Of a stretch of DNA of 64,000 bases, positions 18,361-28,182 are shown one piece after another. Origin of the DNA: Microbulbifer elongatus (GTDB lineage: Bacteria; Pseudomonadota; Gammaproteobacteria; Pseudomonadales; Cellvibrionaceae); assembly GCF_021165935.1 (NCBI RefSeq), contig NZ_CP088953.1, forward strand, positions 2,775,501 to 2,839,500. Direction: 5' to 3'. The translations under genes and the position numbers were made by a program. The notes beneath the pieces are model-generated. The model made no database searches and had not been told where the DNA came from. It was given only the letters and a program-made list of their open reading frames with translations. Each line of letters begins with the position of its first letter. Position 1 is the stretch's first letter.

Positions 18361-19719
18361 TTAAGGTGTTGCTAATTTTTTGCGCAGGGAAAACACCGCG
18401 ACCACAATAAGAATTGTTGCGATCAGGGCTGTTAAAAGGTCCAGCACAAGCCTTGTCTCAAACACTTTATCACTCTCCTTAAACTGGAACCCCGGTTCCC
18501 GGTCGTATTCTGCGAGCGTAAGCAGAGTGTCATTATCCAGGTGTGTCTTATACCGCTGCCGCAGAGCCATTTGTGTGGCGCGTACCTGCTGCTCGAAAAC
18601 TATTGCGCGATCTGCATCCGATCCTGCGACACGATCTAACGCATCCTGTATGGCGACGGCTGGCAAAAAGAATCGTATGGTATCGAGCAGATCGCGGCGC
18701 GTACGCTCGGCTTGTTTATGCGCGCTGATCAATGGCCACAGCGCTTCGTCCAATGCCACTCGCTCCCCGTAGCGTTCACGCAGACGGTCAGGAATGGTGG
18801 GTGATGATTCCCGGACCTTTATCGTGATTGTTTCGGCAGTCTCTTGCAGTTGCTTGCTAACCGCAGCCTTGCGCGCTTTGAGGGCCGTCGCGAAGCCCAT
18901 TGCAGATGGTGCCGGCCTGATCACATCGACGGCAGCGAGAGTTAGTGAAGGCGCCATCACCACAATCAGCAGCCAGGCTGCACCGGCAGCTATTGCCGCT
19001 TCTGCCGAGCGACGGGTAATACAGTTGATCAATACGGCAATGGCGATCCAGAAAGCACCGTATATGAAAACGATACAGGCAAGTGCGACCAGGTTGGCCA
19101 GGTCCCTCGCGCCCATCCATATCGAGGCACTCACAATCCATGCGATGAATGGTCCGAGTATCAACACTCCACGAGTGACAGCCCTGACCCAGATTAACGG
19201 GGATATTGCAATGGGCTGTGACACCACCAGTGCGGCGATGCCGCGCTCTCGCTCTTTCGACCACAAATCGTAGGTAGTTGCGAGAAGAACCAGGGGAAGC
19301 AGGAGTACGATCACAAAAGCCAGGTCGAAGCGTCCGGCTGCGCGCACGTCCGGACTGCCAATGTCTCCCCATACACGCTTGAACAGGGTTGAGTAATCGT
19401 GCAGCGGATAAATTTCTGCGTGGAATGGGTAGGCATCTGCCTGCCCGATCGAAATTCCGGACATCTCGGTGGGCGGGAGTACTGCCAATGTAGCGGGAAT
19501 CACCAGCTGCGACTCTACAAATCGACGGCCGAAGGCCCGTCGATCTCTTTCCTCTGCTTTGATGAGGTCAATGGCCGCATGGCGTTTATCGGTCCACTCA
19601 ATACCATTCCAGATTGCATAGCTGCTGAGTGCCAGCAACAGAAGCAAAAGCGCCAGAAACCCGCGGTCGCGACGCATGCGACGGAATTCGTACCCGCCGA
19701 TTACCAGGAATTTGCTCAT
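18361..19719 (-). CDS. ABC-2 permease, DUF3526 type (second of a pair)
   Basis: About 452 aa. The first membrane helix is at residues ~19-37, followed by a ~120-aa extracytoplasmic domain, then a cluster of five helices (~150-290, beginning DLAFVIVLLLPLVLLATTYDLWSKERERG), another outer domain, and a final helix near the C-terminus. This is the layout of DUF3526 permeases. The ATG at 19719 overlaps the stop of the upstream permease (ATGA), so the pair is translationally coupled. It forms an ABC system with 17640-18350 and 19716-21131. Substrate and direction are unknown. Confidence 0.82.
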   Translation of the reverse strand: MSKFLVIGGYEFRRMRRDRGFLALLLLLLALSSYAIWNGIEWTDKRHAAIDLIKAEERDRRAFGRRFVESQLVIPATLAVLPPTEMSGISIGQADAYPFHAEIYPLHDYSTLFKRVWGDIGSPDVRAAGRFDLAFVIVLLLPLVLLATTYDLWSKERERGIAALVVSQPIAISPLIWVRAVTRGVLILGPFIAWIVSASIWMGARDLANLVALACIVFIYGAFWIAIAVLINCITRRSAEAAIAAGAAWLLIVVMAPSLTLAAVDVIRPAPSAMGFATALKARKAAVSKQLQETAETITIKVRESSPTIPDRLRERYGERVALDEALWPLISAHKQAERTRRDLLDTIRFFLPAVAIQDALDRVAGSDADRAIVFEQQVRATQMALRQRYKTHLDNDTLLTLAEYDREPGFQFKESDKVFETRLVLDLLTALIATILIVVAVFSLRKKLATP

Positions 19720-21131
19720 ACCCGCTGTCCCAGGCGTAGCGCGGAAACAGCGACCAGAATCAGTGCGATCGCGGCCCATAAAACAAGGATTACAAGATTT
19801 GGCAGTTGAGTATTCAATAGCTGGCCGGTCGGTGCCTGCTGCTCCGTATAGGTAACACTCCGCGTAATCGAAGCTATATCTGCATGGTGATTCCGGTCCT
19901 CGCCAACGGGCTTTTGGTTCTTGATTTCCCTGTTCAAGGTTTGCACAAGGCGGTATCGGTAGTCCTCGACACCACGTAAGAAATTGAGGTGGGCACCGAA
20001 GTCTGTAAGCGTGAGGGCGCGGGACCAGGCTTGTATAGAAATAGTTGGAGACATCACCGAGAAGGTGCGCTTTATGTACTCCTGTTTCTGGTACAGATCA
20101 TAGAGTTGCTCGAAGTGACGATTGTATAGATCCGTTGACAGCTGTTCGCCATATTCATAAGCGGCGCCTCTGAAGTTAATAGGCAGGTCTTCTATCCGGG
20201 TGACGTTAAAGCGTGCCATCAGCTCCGCCTTAAAGGCGATTACCCCCTCGTCACTCGCGTTGTGGACATCGACACCCTGCGTGGCCTCATCCTTGACCGC
20301 AGCCCTGAACGCCGCCGCAGAAGGCGTCGGTTCCAGCGACTCAGCGATCGCTGGTGCAATACGGGGTACCAGTACGGTGGATACTGCCCAAAACCCGAGC
20401 AACAACACCAGGGCAGTACGCGCCGACGCGCACAAACCGGATATGGCTATCGTGATGGCACAGAATATGAGCAGATATAGCATGTAGCCCGCTGCCAAAC
20501 CAATGAGAGTTATCGTATCAACCTTGCCCGCTTCTGGTGCTGCGATCGCGGGCAGGGTCGCACTAATCAGAATCATCGCCAGCAGCCCTGCGGCAATTAC
20601 GAGGGCCAGTAGCCTTCCCCCGACCAGTACCATCGCGTTCGCTCCGGCACCGAGTTCCTGGCGAAGACGGGCGCGAGCTGCTTCGCCAGACATGGTGGAA
20701 AACCCGGCGAGAATGACAAGCAACGGTACGATGGCTTGCAGTGTCCACGCTGCCGAGAAGCCACCAAAGCGACTGATTGCGGCGCCTCGTTCGGCGGGTT
20801 TGTGGCGAGCCGGATTTTGCGCGTGCCCCTCGATAAAGACAGAGGTGCCCACATACTCCGTCAACCCTGGGTCGAAGGCCGCCAGAGGACGTACCGGTGC
20901 TGGCACGGCCCGCCCTACGTGAGCTGCCTCATGCGGATCTATCACGCCCTGACTATCCCACAACCGCCCTTCTTCCTGCGCGACAGCCTGCCGTTCCTGT
21001 GCCTCGGACGACAGGCGCGCGGCACTGGTAGCCAGTGATGCCCCGACGAGCGACACGATGGCGAGCGCGAGCCAGGCCAAACGGCGCTCGCGCCACATCA
21101 GCTTGAGTTGTGTTGCGGCTACCGTCAGCAT
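19716..21131 (-). CDS. ABC-2 permease, DUF3526 type (first of a pair)
   Basis: About 471 aa with the same architecture as its downstream neighbour: an N-terminal helix (RRLAWLALAIVSLVGASLATSA), an outer domain, five central helices (~125-275) and a C-terminal helix. The ATG at 21131 is used here; a TTG lies two codons earlier. It starts 36 bp downstream of the TonB-receptor gene 21168-23525 and so is probably co-transcribed with it. Repeated DUF3526 permeases working as a heterodimer with one ATPase is the usual pattern. The function is unknown; possible roles are peptide uptake or protection. Confidence 0.82.
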   Translation of the reverse strand: MLTVAATQLKLMWRERRLAWLALAIVSLVGASLATSAARLSSEAQERQAVAQEEGRLWDSQGVIDPHEAAHVGRAVPAPVRPLAAFDPGLTEYVGTSVFIEGHAQNPARHKPAERGAAISRFGGFSAAWTLQAIVPLLVILAGFSTMSGEAARARLRQELGAGANAMVLVGGRLLALVIAAGLLAMILISATLPAIAAPEAGKVDTITLIGLAAGYMLYLLIFCAITIAISGLCASARTALVLLLGFWAVSTVLVPRIAPAIAESLEPTPSAAAFRAAVKDEATQGVDVHNASDEGVIAFKAELMARFNVTRIEDLPINFRGAAYEYGEQLSTDLYNRHFEQLYDLYQKQEYIKRTFSVMSPTISIQAWSRALTLTDFGAHLNFLRGVEDYRYRLVQTLNREIKNQKPVGEDRNHHADIASITRSVTYTEQQAPTGQLLNTQLPNLVILVLWAAIALILVAVSALRLGQRV

Positions 21132-21167
21132 CGGCAACTTACGTTGGCACTGGTCACGGCTACTGCC

Positions 21168-23525
21168 CTACCACTCGTAGGTCATGGAAAGGGACACAAA
21201 TCGCCCGAGCGCAGTGGCGTTGGTGGGATCATAACCGGTACCACGGGCATTCAGGACAAAGGGTGGATCCTCATCGAATACATTCTGAATGTTCAGGGTG
21301 AGATTCGTTTCGCCCACAAAGTCGTAGCCCAGGTTCATATCCACCGTCGCCCAGGAGTCTACTTTTGGATCATCCATGTTGGATGGATCGCGGTAGCTGT
21401 CTACGTAATTCAGAAATACGCCGCCGGTCACTTTGTTCCGGTTAAGTGTCACACCGCTGCGCACCTCGAGGTCGACGGGGAGATACACCATGTTCAGGGC
21501 GTCTGATTCCGGCGAAGTGCTGGTCAACTGGCGCGTGGAGTCGATGATGTACCAGGCCGCAAGGCTGAGACCAACCTGGTTGTCACCAACGTCGACGTTG
21601 TACTGCACATCAAGGTCAACGCCCCGTTGCGAAGTTTCTGCATTGTTGCGAACCCGATTATCAAGAATGGCTGCGGTGTCGAATTCGTCCTGATCCTCGG
21701 GAACAGCATAGGGGCCGCCACGAATCACGCGAAATGCACCACCGGTGAGTCCCATCTGTCGTGCGGCCTCGATTTCTTCCGCCGTCGGGTTGAATGTCAA
21801 TATGGAGGTATAAGGATCCGTGGAGTCCGCGTACAGTGCGCCGATGCTGCCCACATACCCGACATCGATTCGGTCTGCGTAATCGATCTGATAGTAGTTT
21901 GCCTGAATGGTGAGGTCTGAAATCGACTGCGGCGAAAAAGTAAATCCGCCGGTCCAGGTCTCAGCGCGTTCAGGCTCCAGATCCGGGTTGCCATTGGAAA
22001 GCATCAAGGTGTTGGTTCTGCCACTGGGTGCATTGGCGTTGGGCAGGCTGAAAACGTAGGCTCCATTGTTTGTTTTCATATCGGTGAATACGGGGGCGCG
22101 GAACGATTCTCCATAACTGGCTCGAAACGCGAGACTCTCATTCACTTCCCACAGCACGCCGTACTTGGGATTGGTAGTAGAACCAAAATCGCTGTAATCA
22201 TCGTACCTGGCGGCGATGGTCAGGGATAGATTGTGGGCCCCTGGCTGGTTGCTCAGTAACGGGATATTCAATTCGCTGAACGCGGCAGAAATATCCCTAC
22301 TCGGATTGTAGGGGTCTTCGAGTCCGCGATAGTCCATAAGGTCGTACTCATCACGGCGAAAGCTGGTGCCTACGGCAGCACGCACGGCGCCAGCTGGTAG
22401 GGAGAACAGGTCCCCATCCGCAATTAGGTCCAGATAGGCAATCGTCGAGTTGGTATCCGTCGGCGGTGCGGTTTCGGCTACGCCATCCTCAATGGTTGTG
22501 CGCTCGTAGCGGACTTCGTTTTTACCGTAGCCGGCGTTCAGCCGCGCCTGCCATTGCTGGGGTAACTGCAGGGTAAGTCCTGCAAACAGGTCGTATTGCC
22601 GGGTCTGCGGAAACAGGTTTGTGATATCCCACTGGCTTGCGATATTGGTATCCATTTCCCGGTCGGCATAGGATGCGCTGAGATTCAGAGTCAGAAAATC
22701 GTTGATTTGCTGAAGCCCGTCCATATAGAGGCTATGGCGCTTTGAGGCGGGGTACAGATCATAGGGGGTGTATGCCACGTCACTGGAAAAATCCTTGTCC
22801 AATGCGGAAAGGTTGTCCTGTCCCAGATATTCGTAGTTGACCAGTGCGCGGCCGCCCTCCCATGACCACCCTGCCGCCTGGGATACCTGATATTCGTTCA
22901 TACCACCGGTGGTGACCGCGCCGTAGCGCATATTGGTCTCATACCCGGTAAAGTCCTGTCGCATGATGATATTGACCACCCCGCCGATCGCATCTGCCCC
23001 GTATATGGCGGAGGCACCATCGGTCAGGATCTCTACACGCTCCACCGCACTCATTGGTATCAGGGATACGTCGACGTACTGATAGCGATTAGACGACGAT
23101 ACCCGGTGCCCGTTGATCAAGGTCAATGTGGTGCCGGTACCGAGTCCTCGGAGGTTGATGGAGGTTCCCTGCCCAAAATTGTTCCCGGTATCACGGTCGA
23201 CCCCCAGGTTCCCGACATTTGCGCCATTGGCGCCACCGGCAAAGTTCTGTGGCAGTTTTTCAAAAAACTGCTGCATGGTTGCCGCACCGGTATTCTCGAT
23301 ATCGGTCTTGTCGAAACTGATCACGGGGGAAGCGCCGCCTGCAGCAATACCACGAATATTACTGCCGATAACCACTACCTCTTCCATCGGCTCGACATTC
23401 GCGCTCGCGTCTGGCTTCTCTCCTTGTTCAGCCCCGCTCTGGTCTTGAGCCAATGTAGGAATACTCGTGTAAGACACGACTGCCATACTCGCTGTTAGCA
23501 GCGCATTGAATCTTACTTTCGACAT
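21168..23525 (-). CDS. TonB-dependent receptor, large loop type, beside the lasso locus
   Basis: A 785-aa outer-membrane receptor. The signal peptide ends near residue 26 (PTLAQ) and the TonB box is near 50 (MEEVVVIGSNI). The plug includes SINLRGLGTGTTLTLINGHRV and AVERVEILTDGASAIYGADAIGGVVNII, typical of the alteromonad/sphingomonad receptor group that takes up peptides, glycans or similar compounds. The barrel ends LSMTYEW. It is the first gene of a minus-strand operon with the DUF3526 ABC system and is divergent from another receptor (23895). The 369-bp gap between them holds a perfect 19-bp palindrome. Many lasso loci carry a receptor of this class, so it could import the lasso peptide (inference). 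Confidence 0.92.
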   Translation of the reverse strand: MSKVRFNALLTASMAVVSYTSIPTLAQDQSGAEQGEKPDASANVEPMEEVVVIGSNIRGIAAGGASPVISFDKTDIENTGAATMQQFFEKLPQNFAGGANGANVGNLGVDRDTGNNFGQGTSINLRGLGTGTTLTLINGHRVSSSNRYQYVDVSLIPMSAVERVEILTDGASAIYGADAIGGVVNIIMRQDFTGYETNMRYGAVTTGGMNEYQVSQAAGWSWEGGRALVNYEYLGQDNLSALDKDFSSDVAYTPYDLYPASKRHSLYMDGLQQINDFLTLNLSASYADREMDTNIASQWDITNLFPQTRQYDLFAGLTLQLPQQWQARLNAGYGKNEVRYERTTIEDGVAETAPPTDTNSTIAYLDLIADGDLFSLPAGAVRAAVGTSFRRDEYDLMDYRGLEDPYNPSRDISAAFSELNIPLLSNQPGAHNLSLTIAARYDDYSDFGSTTNPKYGVLWEVNESLAFRASYGESFRAPVFTDMKTNNGAYVFSLPNANAPSGRTNTLMLSNGNPDLEPERAETWTGGFTFSPQSISDLTIQANYYQIDYADRIDVGYVGSIGALYADSTDPYTSILTFNPTAEEIEAARQMGLTGGAFRVIRGGPYAVPEDQDEFDTAAILDNRVRNNAETSQRGVDLDVQYNVDVGDNQVGLSLAAWYIIDSTRQLTSTSPESDALNMVYLPVDLEVRSGVTLNRNKVTGGVFLNYVDSYRDPSNMDDPKVDSWATVDMNLGYDFVGETNLTLNIQNVFDEDPPFVLNARGTGYDPTNATALGRFVSLSMTYEW

Positions 23526-23802
23526 AATCTTCCGCCTTGATCGTTTTTTATCCAGCTATCGATGGGATGAGCGTGACTGGAGGTACCGCTGAATGAATTC
23601 CTCATTACCACGTCGCAATTATGTTGCGGTATAACATCACGAGAGTAAAATAAGAAGCCGTACGTAGAACTGGGCGCCAGATTGTTATTTGACGAAGAAT
23701 TGGCCGGCGCAGGCACCTGCTGAACAAATCTGCGATGTTTCAGTCACTGGGTACCTCGCTACGCCCTGCCGAAGCTGTGTCCACTTCGGCGTATATCCAT
23801 TT

Positions 23803-23825
23803 CATCGTAATAGTTACGATGTATC
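23803..23825. promoter_or_regulatory. Perfect 19-bp palindrome overlapping a Zur-box-like motif
   Basis: CATCGTAA-TAG-TTACGATG (23803-23821) is a perfect inverted repeat. GTTACGATGTATC (23813-23825) matches the shared motif found before zur/zrgA, the M1 peptidase and the lasso genes. It lies in the 369-bp gap between two divergent TonB receptor genes, 69 bp before the start at 23895. No gene is visible in the rest of the gap. It probably controls the right-hand receptor and possibly both. Confidence 0.6.
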
Positions 23826-23894
23826 GTGCCTTTATTCCGCAGTATGTTCCGTGTTACTGCGGAAGCCACTGAGTCTATTTTCTATAGGATCCAG

Positions 23895-26180
23895 ATGAAT
23901 AACTTTCCAAAACGGCTACTGGCCCATGCATTACCGGTATTTTCCGGCCTGATTTTTACGCACGGCTCTGCGATTGCTCAGGAAAATACTGAGTTGAACA
24001 ATGATGACCACCAGTCCAACGAACTGGAGCACGTGCAGGTATCCGGAGAAACCTATCGCGGGCTGGACAGCCAGACGACACAGCCGGTGACGGTTCTCAC
24101 CGGTGATGAATTGGCCCAGAGACGCCAGGGTACACTGGGTGAAACGCTCAATGCCCTGCCCGGTGTACACCTTGATAACTTTGGTGCGGGAGCCTCGCGC
24201 CCTGTGATTCGTGGCCAGACGGTACCCCGGATTGAGGTTCTGATGGATGGCGCGAATGTATTTGATGCTTCTTCCGTGTCTCCAGACCACGCCATTGTTA
24301 CCGATCCACTGTTGCTCGATGCAATCGAAGTGTTGCGCGGACCAGCAGCGACCCGTTACGGCGGAGGCGCGATCAACGGCGCGGTAAACCTTGTCGACAG
24401 TAAAGTCCCGCGGGCGGTCCCGGAAGGGGGAGTTTCCGGCGCGACGGAGGTGCGTTTGGGGTCTGGTGACGGAGAGCAGACTGCTGTGGGACGGATGACA
24501 ATGGGGCTCGGTAATGTGGCTTTCCACGTTGAAGGTTCGAGCCGCGAAAGCGAGAACTACGATATTCCCAGCGAGTTCGGTGCCGATGAGCTGGCCGACT
24601 CCTTTTCCGAAAGCTCAAATTTTAGTCTGGGTGCGTCGTGGATCAATGACAAGGGGTATATTGGCGCCGCTTATACGCGGCAGGACGCCGAATACGGTCT
24701 GCCTGGCCACAGCCACTTGAATGGTGTCTGCCACACGCATGGGGCGGATCTGCACTGTGAGGCACATGACGAATTCGAAGATCCTTTTGGTTCGTCCGAC
24801 GACCATACGGCTTATATCGATCTGCGCAGTGAACGTGTGGATGTGCGGGCCGATTACGCGCAATTATTACCGGGTATTGCGCATACACGTATGCGCCTCT
24901 CGTATACGGACTATGAGCACGAGGAAATCGACGGCCCTTCGCTTTTCAGCCAGTACCTGAATGAAGTCTATGATGCGCGTTTGGAGTTCACTCATGAGCC
25001 CCTCCTCGGCTTTAGCGGTATTTTCGGTGTGCAATACACCGATGGTACGTTTTCGGGACTGGATGTAAATCTGGTACAAAACTCCGGTTTGATAACCTCG
25101 ATTTACATGGCACTCACCAGTTATGGCCCGCCCATTGAGTACAAGACCGAGAACTATGCGGTATTTCTGAATGAGAGCCGGTCGTTCGGTCAGCTCGATG
25201 TGGAATTCGCGATCCGGAAGGATCATCGTGAGATTTCCCGGCCGGTACCGGAGTTGATTGAGAATGTTCGCCCCGGCTATGAAATGTTGTTGCCGGTGTT
25301 TGTCAGCCTTTATGGGGAAAATTGGATTGACAATTTTAGAGATGAGGCAGCCGAAGATTTCATAGAGAACAACCCCGGCTCGAAACACAGTCCATTATCG
25401 GCATCGTTCGCAACGACCTGGAATTTTGACGAGGCCTACTCGGCATCTGTATCGATTGGACGTACGGAGCGCGCGCCGAATGTTCGGGAACTCTATGCCT
25501 ATGGTAATAACCTGGCCACGAACTCTTATGAACTGGGGCTTACCCAGCGCAACCGGGCATCGAGTTCGTTCCCTGAAAACTCCGCGGATATTATGGAGTC
25601 TGCCGACTCGCTTGATCTCACCTTCCGCAAAACCAGCGGTGACACGCAATTTGAAGTTGGTGTCTTTTACCAGGATGTGACGGACTACATTTTTGCCCGT
25701 CACCTCGAAACCGAAGATGCGACGGGTGTTGCGCATAACTACCTGATGTACGTGGCTGCAGACGCAGACTTTACTGGTATCGATGGTCAGATCAGCCATC
25801 AGTTCTCGCCTGTATCACGAGTGACCGTTTTTGGTGACTATGTCGATGCCGACTTGAAAAGCGAGGACGACCGATTGCCGCGGATGCCACCTGGCCGCCT
25901 TGGTGTGCGCTACGACTGGGAATCCGGTCCTTTCGCGGCGAATCTTGAGTACTATCGTACCGCCAGTCAGGACCGTGTTGCCTCGTATGAGACACCGACC
26001 GATGGCTATAATATGGCGAACATGACGATTAGCTATCAGTTTAATAACGACGCGACGGAGGCTTATCTACGTGGGGTGAATTTGACGAACGAGCTGGCAT
26101 TTATGCACACATCTTTCGTCAAAGAGCAGTCTCCATTGCGTGGCCGTAATCTGATATTGGGCCTAAGGCACCAGTTCTGA
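23895..26180 (+). CDS. TonB-dependent receptor, zinc-receptor (ZnuD)-like, with His/Cys loop
   Basis: About 761 aa from the ATG 23895, which gives a clean signal peptide (MNNFPKRLLAHALPVFSGLI...IAQ); the frame is open from 23826. The plug carries QPVTVLTGDEL, RPVIRGQTVPRIEVLMDG and EVLRGPAATRYGGGAINGAVN. A loop around residue 275 reads GHSHLNGVCHTHGADLHCEAH, a plausible metal-capture loop. Its C-terminal strands (LRGVNLTNELAFMHTSFVKE) parallel those of the His-rich receptor at 36245-38728 (LKGHNLTDEEARVHASFLKN), so the two are paralogues of the ZnuD group. The zinc assignment is by similarity and by the motif upstream. A terminator follows. Confidence 0.88.
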   Translation: MNNFPKRLLAHALPVFSGLIFTHGSAIAQENTELNNDDHQSNELEHVQVSGETYRGLDSQTTQPVTVLTGDELAQRRQGTLGETLNALPGVHLDNFGAGASRPVIRGQTVPRIEVLMDGANVFDASSVSPDHAIVTDPLLLDAIEVLRGPAATRYGGGAINGAVNLVDSKVPRAVPEGGVSGATEVRLGSGDGEQTAVGRMTMGLGNVAFHVEGSSRESENYDIPSEFGADELADSFSESSNFSLGASWINDKGYIGAAYTRQDAEYGLPGHSHLNGVCHTHGADLHCEAHDEFEDPFGSSDDHTAYIDLRSERVDVRADYAQLLPGIAHTRMRLSYTDYEHEEIDGPSLFSQYLNEVYDARLEFTHEPLLGFSGIFGVQYTDGTFSGLDVNLVQNSGLITSIYMALTSYGPPIEYKTENYAVFLNESRSFGQLDVEFAIRKDHREISRPVPELIENVRPGYEMLLPVFVSLYGENWIDNFRDEAAEDFIENNPGSKHSPLSASFATTWNFDEAYSASVSIGRTERAPNVRELYAYGNNLATNSYELGLTQRNRASSSFPENSADIMESADSLDLTFRKTSGDTQFEVGVFYQDVTDYIFARHLETEDATGVAHNYLMYVAADADFTGIDGQISHQFSPVSRVTVFGDYVDADLKSEDDRLPRMPPGRLGVRYDWESGPFAANLEYYRTASQDRVASYETPTDGYNMANMTISYQFNNDATEAYLRGVNLTNELAFMHTSFVKEQSPLRGRNLILGLRHQF

Positions 26181-26186
26181 TTACTG

Positions 26187-26226
26187 ATACCTGTGCCAGT
26201 CAGCGACGGCACAGGTATTGTTTTTT
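26187..26226 (+). terminator. Rho-independent terminator after the receptor gene
   Basis: An 11-bp stem, ATACCTGTGCC (26187-26197) with GGCACAGGTAT (26208-26218), with a 10-nt loop, followed by TGTTTTTT. It ends the 23895-26180 transcript. Confidence 0.85.
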
Positions 26227-26275
26227 CAATCGGGAAATAGGAAAAGCCGAATAGGAATGGAATCCATCCGATGAC

Positions 26276-27490
26276 TCAGGGTTGCGTCTGCAACCCCTGA
26301 TTTAACGACTGCCGATAGGCGCTGATGGCCGGGACGGCGGCGACGACAAACGTCGTTACCAGCACAGCGCCGATCAATGTTACAGCCTGCTTAATCAATG
26401 GCGTACCGGTCAGATAAATACCGACACGTTCGCTGAGCAACGGTTCCAGAAGCCATTGACCCGCGAATACCGCCAGAAATGCTCCGGCTGCTCCCAGCAG
26501 CACCACCAATAGTGCCTCCGCCTGAATCAGCAAAAACAGTTGCAGTGGCCCCGCACCAATTACCCGTAGCAGTGCAATTTCCCTGCGCCTTTCGCGCATG
26601 GAGGTCAGCAACATAATGCAAAGACCGAGCAACGCCGCAAGAACCACCATCGCGGAAATCAATAGTAATATTTTCTCCACCATACCCAGCATCTGCCAGA
26701 GTTGCGACAGAGTCACACCTGGCAAAATGGCCAGTAACGGTTCTCCACGGTATTGGTTGATCTGTCGTTGTAGCTGAAAAGTGGCGACGCGGGAGTCCAG
26801 CCCGAGCATAAAGGCGGTAACACTGCTGGGGGTCAGATCAGTGTGCACCTGACCGTGCGGCTTGTGAACCGCTTCCATTCCCTCCAGGCTGATATACTGG
26901 GCACGATCTACCGGGGTACCGGTGGGTTCAAGTATTCCGGATACGGTAAATGGGTGCTCTTCGTGATGGCTGAAACTGGTGCTTCCCAAGCCGTGGGCGA
27001 GCACCACAGAGTCGCCAAGCTCATACTTTAATTGCGTTGCCACCGCGGCACCCAGTACCACATCGTGGGTCTTTGCAAATGGATGTCCACTGGCGAGGGT
27101 CAGCGCCCTGCCCTGACCGTACTGATAGTGATTGAAAAATGCTTCGCTGGTACCGACCACCCGGTAGCCGCGGTGGGAATCGCCGAGGGAAATTGGAATA
27201 GTCCAGGCAACCCGTGGTTGCTCCGCAATATCGCGATATGCCTGCCACGAAATATTGTTACTGGGCGTGCCGATGCGAAATACACTGTACAAGAGAAGAT
27301 TAATCTCTCCGGTGCGTGCACCGACGATCAGGTCTACCCCAGAGACGGTGCGATTGAAACTGTCCCGGGCCTGATTACGTATCTGCTCGACCCCGAGCAA
27401 TACCGTCAGGCTCACGGCTACGGAAAGTACTGCCAGCAGCACACTGCCGCGACGGTGCATCAGGCTGCGCCAGGCCAGCTTAAGCAACAT
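26276..27490 (-). CDS. ABC transporter permease, FtsX/MacB-like
   Basis: A 404-aa protein with an N-terminal helix (~17-35), a large periplasmic domain and three C-terminal helices (~270-400), the FtsX/LolE topology. It overlaps the ATPase gene 27480-28175 by 11 bp and must pair with it. FtsX-type permease + LolD-like ATPase pairs occur beside DUF2796 (ZrgA) and DUF3299 genes in zinc-regulated loci of Vibrio and Shewanella. Both of those partner families are in this window (52926 and 34108) but detached. I infer a role in zinc uptake or envelope zinc handling; the sequence alone shows only an ABC permease. Confidence 0.85.
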   Translation of the reverse strand: MLLKLAWRSLMHRRGSVLLAVLSVAVSLTVLLGVEQIRNQARDSFNRTVSGVDLIVGARTGEINLLLYSVFRIGTPSNNISWQAYRDIAEQPRVAWTIPISLGDSHRGYRVVGTSEAFFNHYQYGQGRALTLASGHPFAKTHDVVLGAAVATQLKYELGDSVVLAHGLGSTSFSHHEEHPFTVSGILEPTGTPVDRAQYISLEGMEAVHKPHGQVHTDLTPSSVTAFMLGLDSRVATFQLQRQINQYRGEPLLAILPGVTLSQLWQMLGMVEKILLLISAMVVLAALLGLCIMLLTSMRERRREIALLRVIGAGPLQLFLLIQAEALLVVLLGAAGAFLAVFAGQWLLEPLLSERVGIYLTGTPLIKQAVTLIGAVLVTTFVVAAVPAISAYRQSLNQGLQTQP

Positions 27491-28175
27491 CCGTGGCCTC
27501 CGGATTCCAGGCCTTGTTCAGGTCGCGCATGTCGGCGGTCACCGGAAAATGTTGCGCCAGTGTGGTGTCGTGGCTGACAAAGATCAGCGTGCTCTCTTCA
27601 CTGGCGTAATTCTCCATCAGCAGTTGCACGAATGCATCGCGGGCATCCCGGTCCAGTGCGGACGTCGGTTCGTCGACCAGCAACAGCTGAGGCCGGTTGA
27701 TCAGCGCACGGGCGATTGCCACTCGCTGCTGTTGCCCCACGCTAAGTGCTTGTGCGGGCCGTTTCAGCAGGTCAACTGGCAGTTTTAGCTGTGTGATCAA
27801 GTGGGTAGCGTGCTCGCGCACATCCCCACCGCGGCCAAAATGGGCCGCAAGGTGAAGATTGTCCATAACGCTCAGGTAGGGAATCAGATTGAACTGCTGA
27901 AACACCACACCGATGCGCTGCGCGCGGAACCGGTCCCGTCCACGGTTACTCAGTGCGCTCAGCGACTGCCCAAAGATCTGTAGCTTCCGCCCTCCTTGCT
28001 TGTTCGGCGCGACCAGAGTGCCGGAAAGCAGATTCAGCAAAGTGGATTTACCAGAGCCGGAGGGGCCGCGCAGAAACACGCGGCTGCCCTGTGGCACCTG
28101 CCAATCGGCAATCTCCAATACCGGCGTGCCGCCGGCGTATGCGAAGCAGAGCTGTTCGATTGCAATCGCGTTCAT
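27480..28175 (-). CDS. ABC transporter ATP-binding protein, LolD/MacB-like
   Basis: A 231-aa ATPase with Walker A GPSGSGKST, the Q-loop region VVFQQFNLIPYLSV, signature LSVGQQQRVAIARAL and Walker B LLLVDEPTSALD, all of the LolD/FtsE type. It starts 7 bp downstream of oppF and overlaps the permease that follows, so opp and this pair look like one transcript. The joining of an oligopeptide importer with an FtsX-type ABC pair is unusual. The pair may be the ABC part of a Zrg-like zinc system (inference from families). Confidence 0.9.
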   Translation of the reverse strand: MNAIAIEQLCFAYAGGTPVLEIADWQVPQGSRVFLRGPSGSGKSTLLNLLSGTLVAPNKQGGRKLQIFGQSLSALSNRGRDRFRAQRIGVVFQQFNLIPYLSVMDNLHLAAHFGRGGDVREHATHLITQLKLPVDLLKRPAQALSVGQQQRVAIARALINRPQLLLVDEPTSALDRDARDAFVQLLMENYASEESTLIFVSHDTTLAQHFPVTADMRDLNKAWNPEATDVA

Positions 28176-28182
28176 AGTTCCT

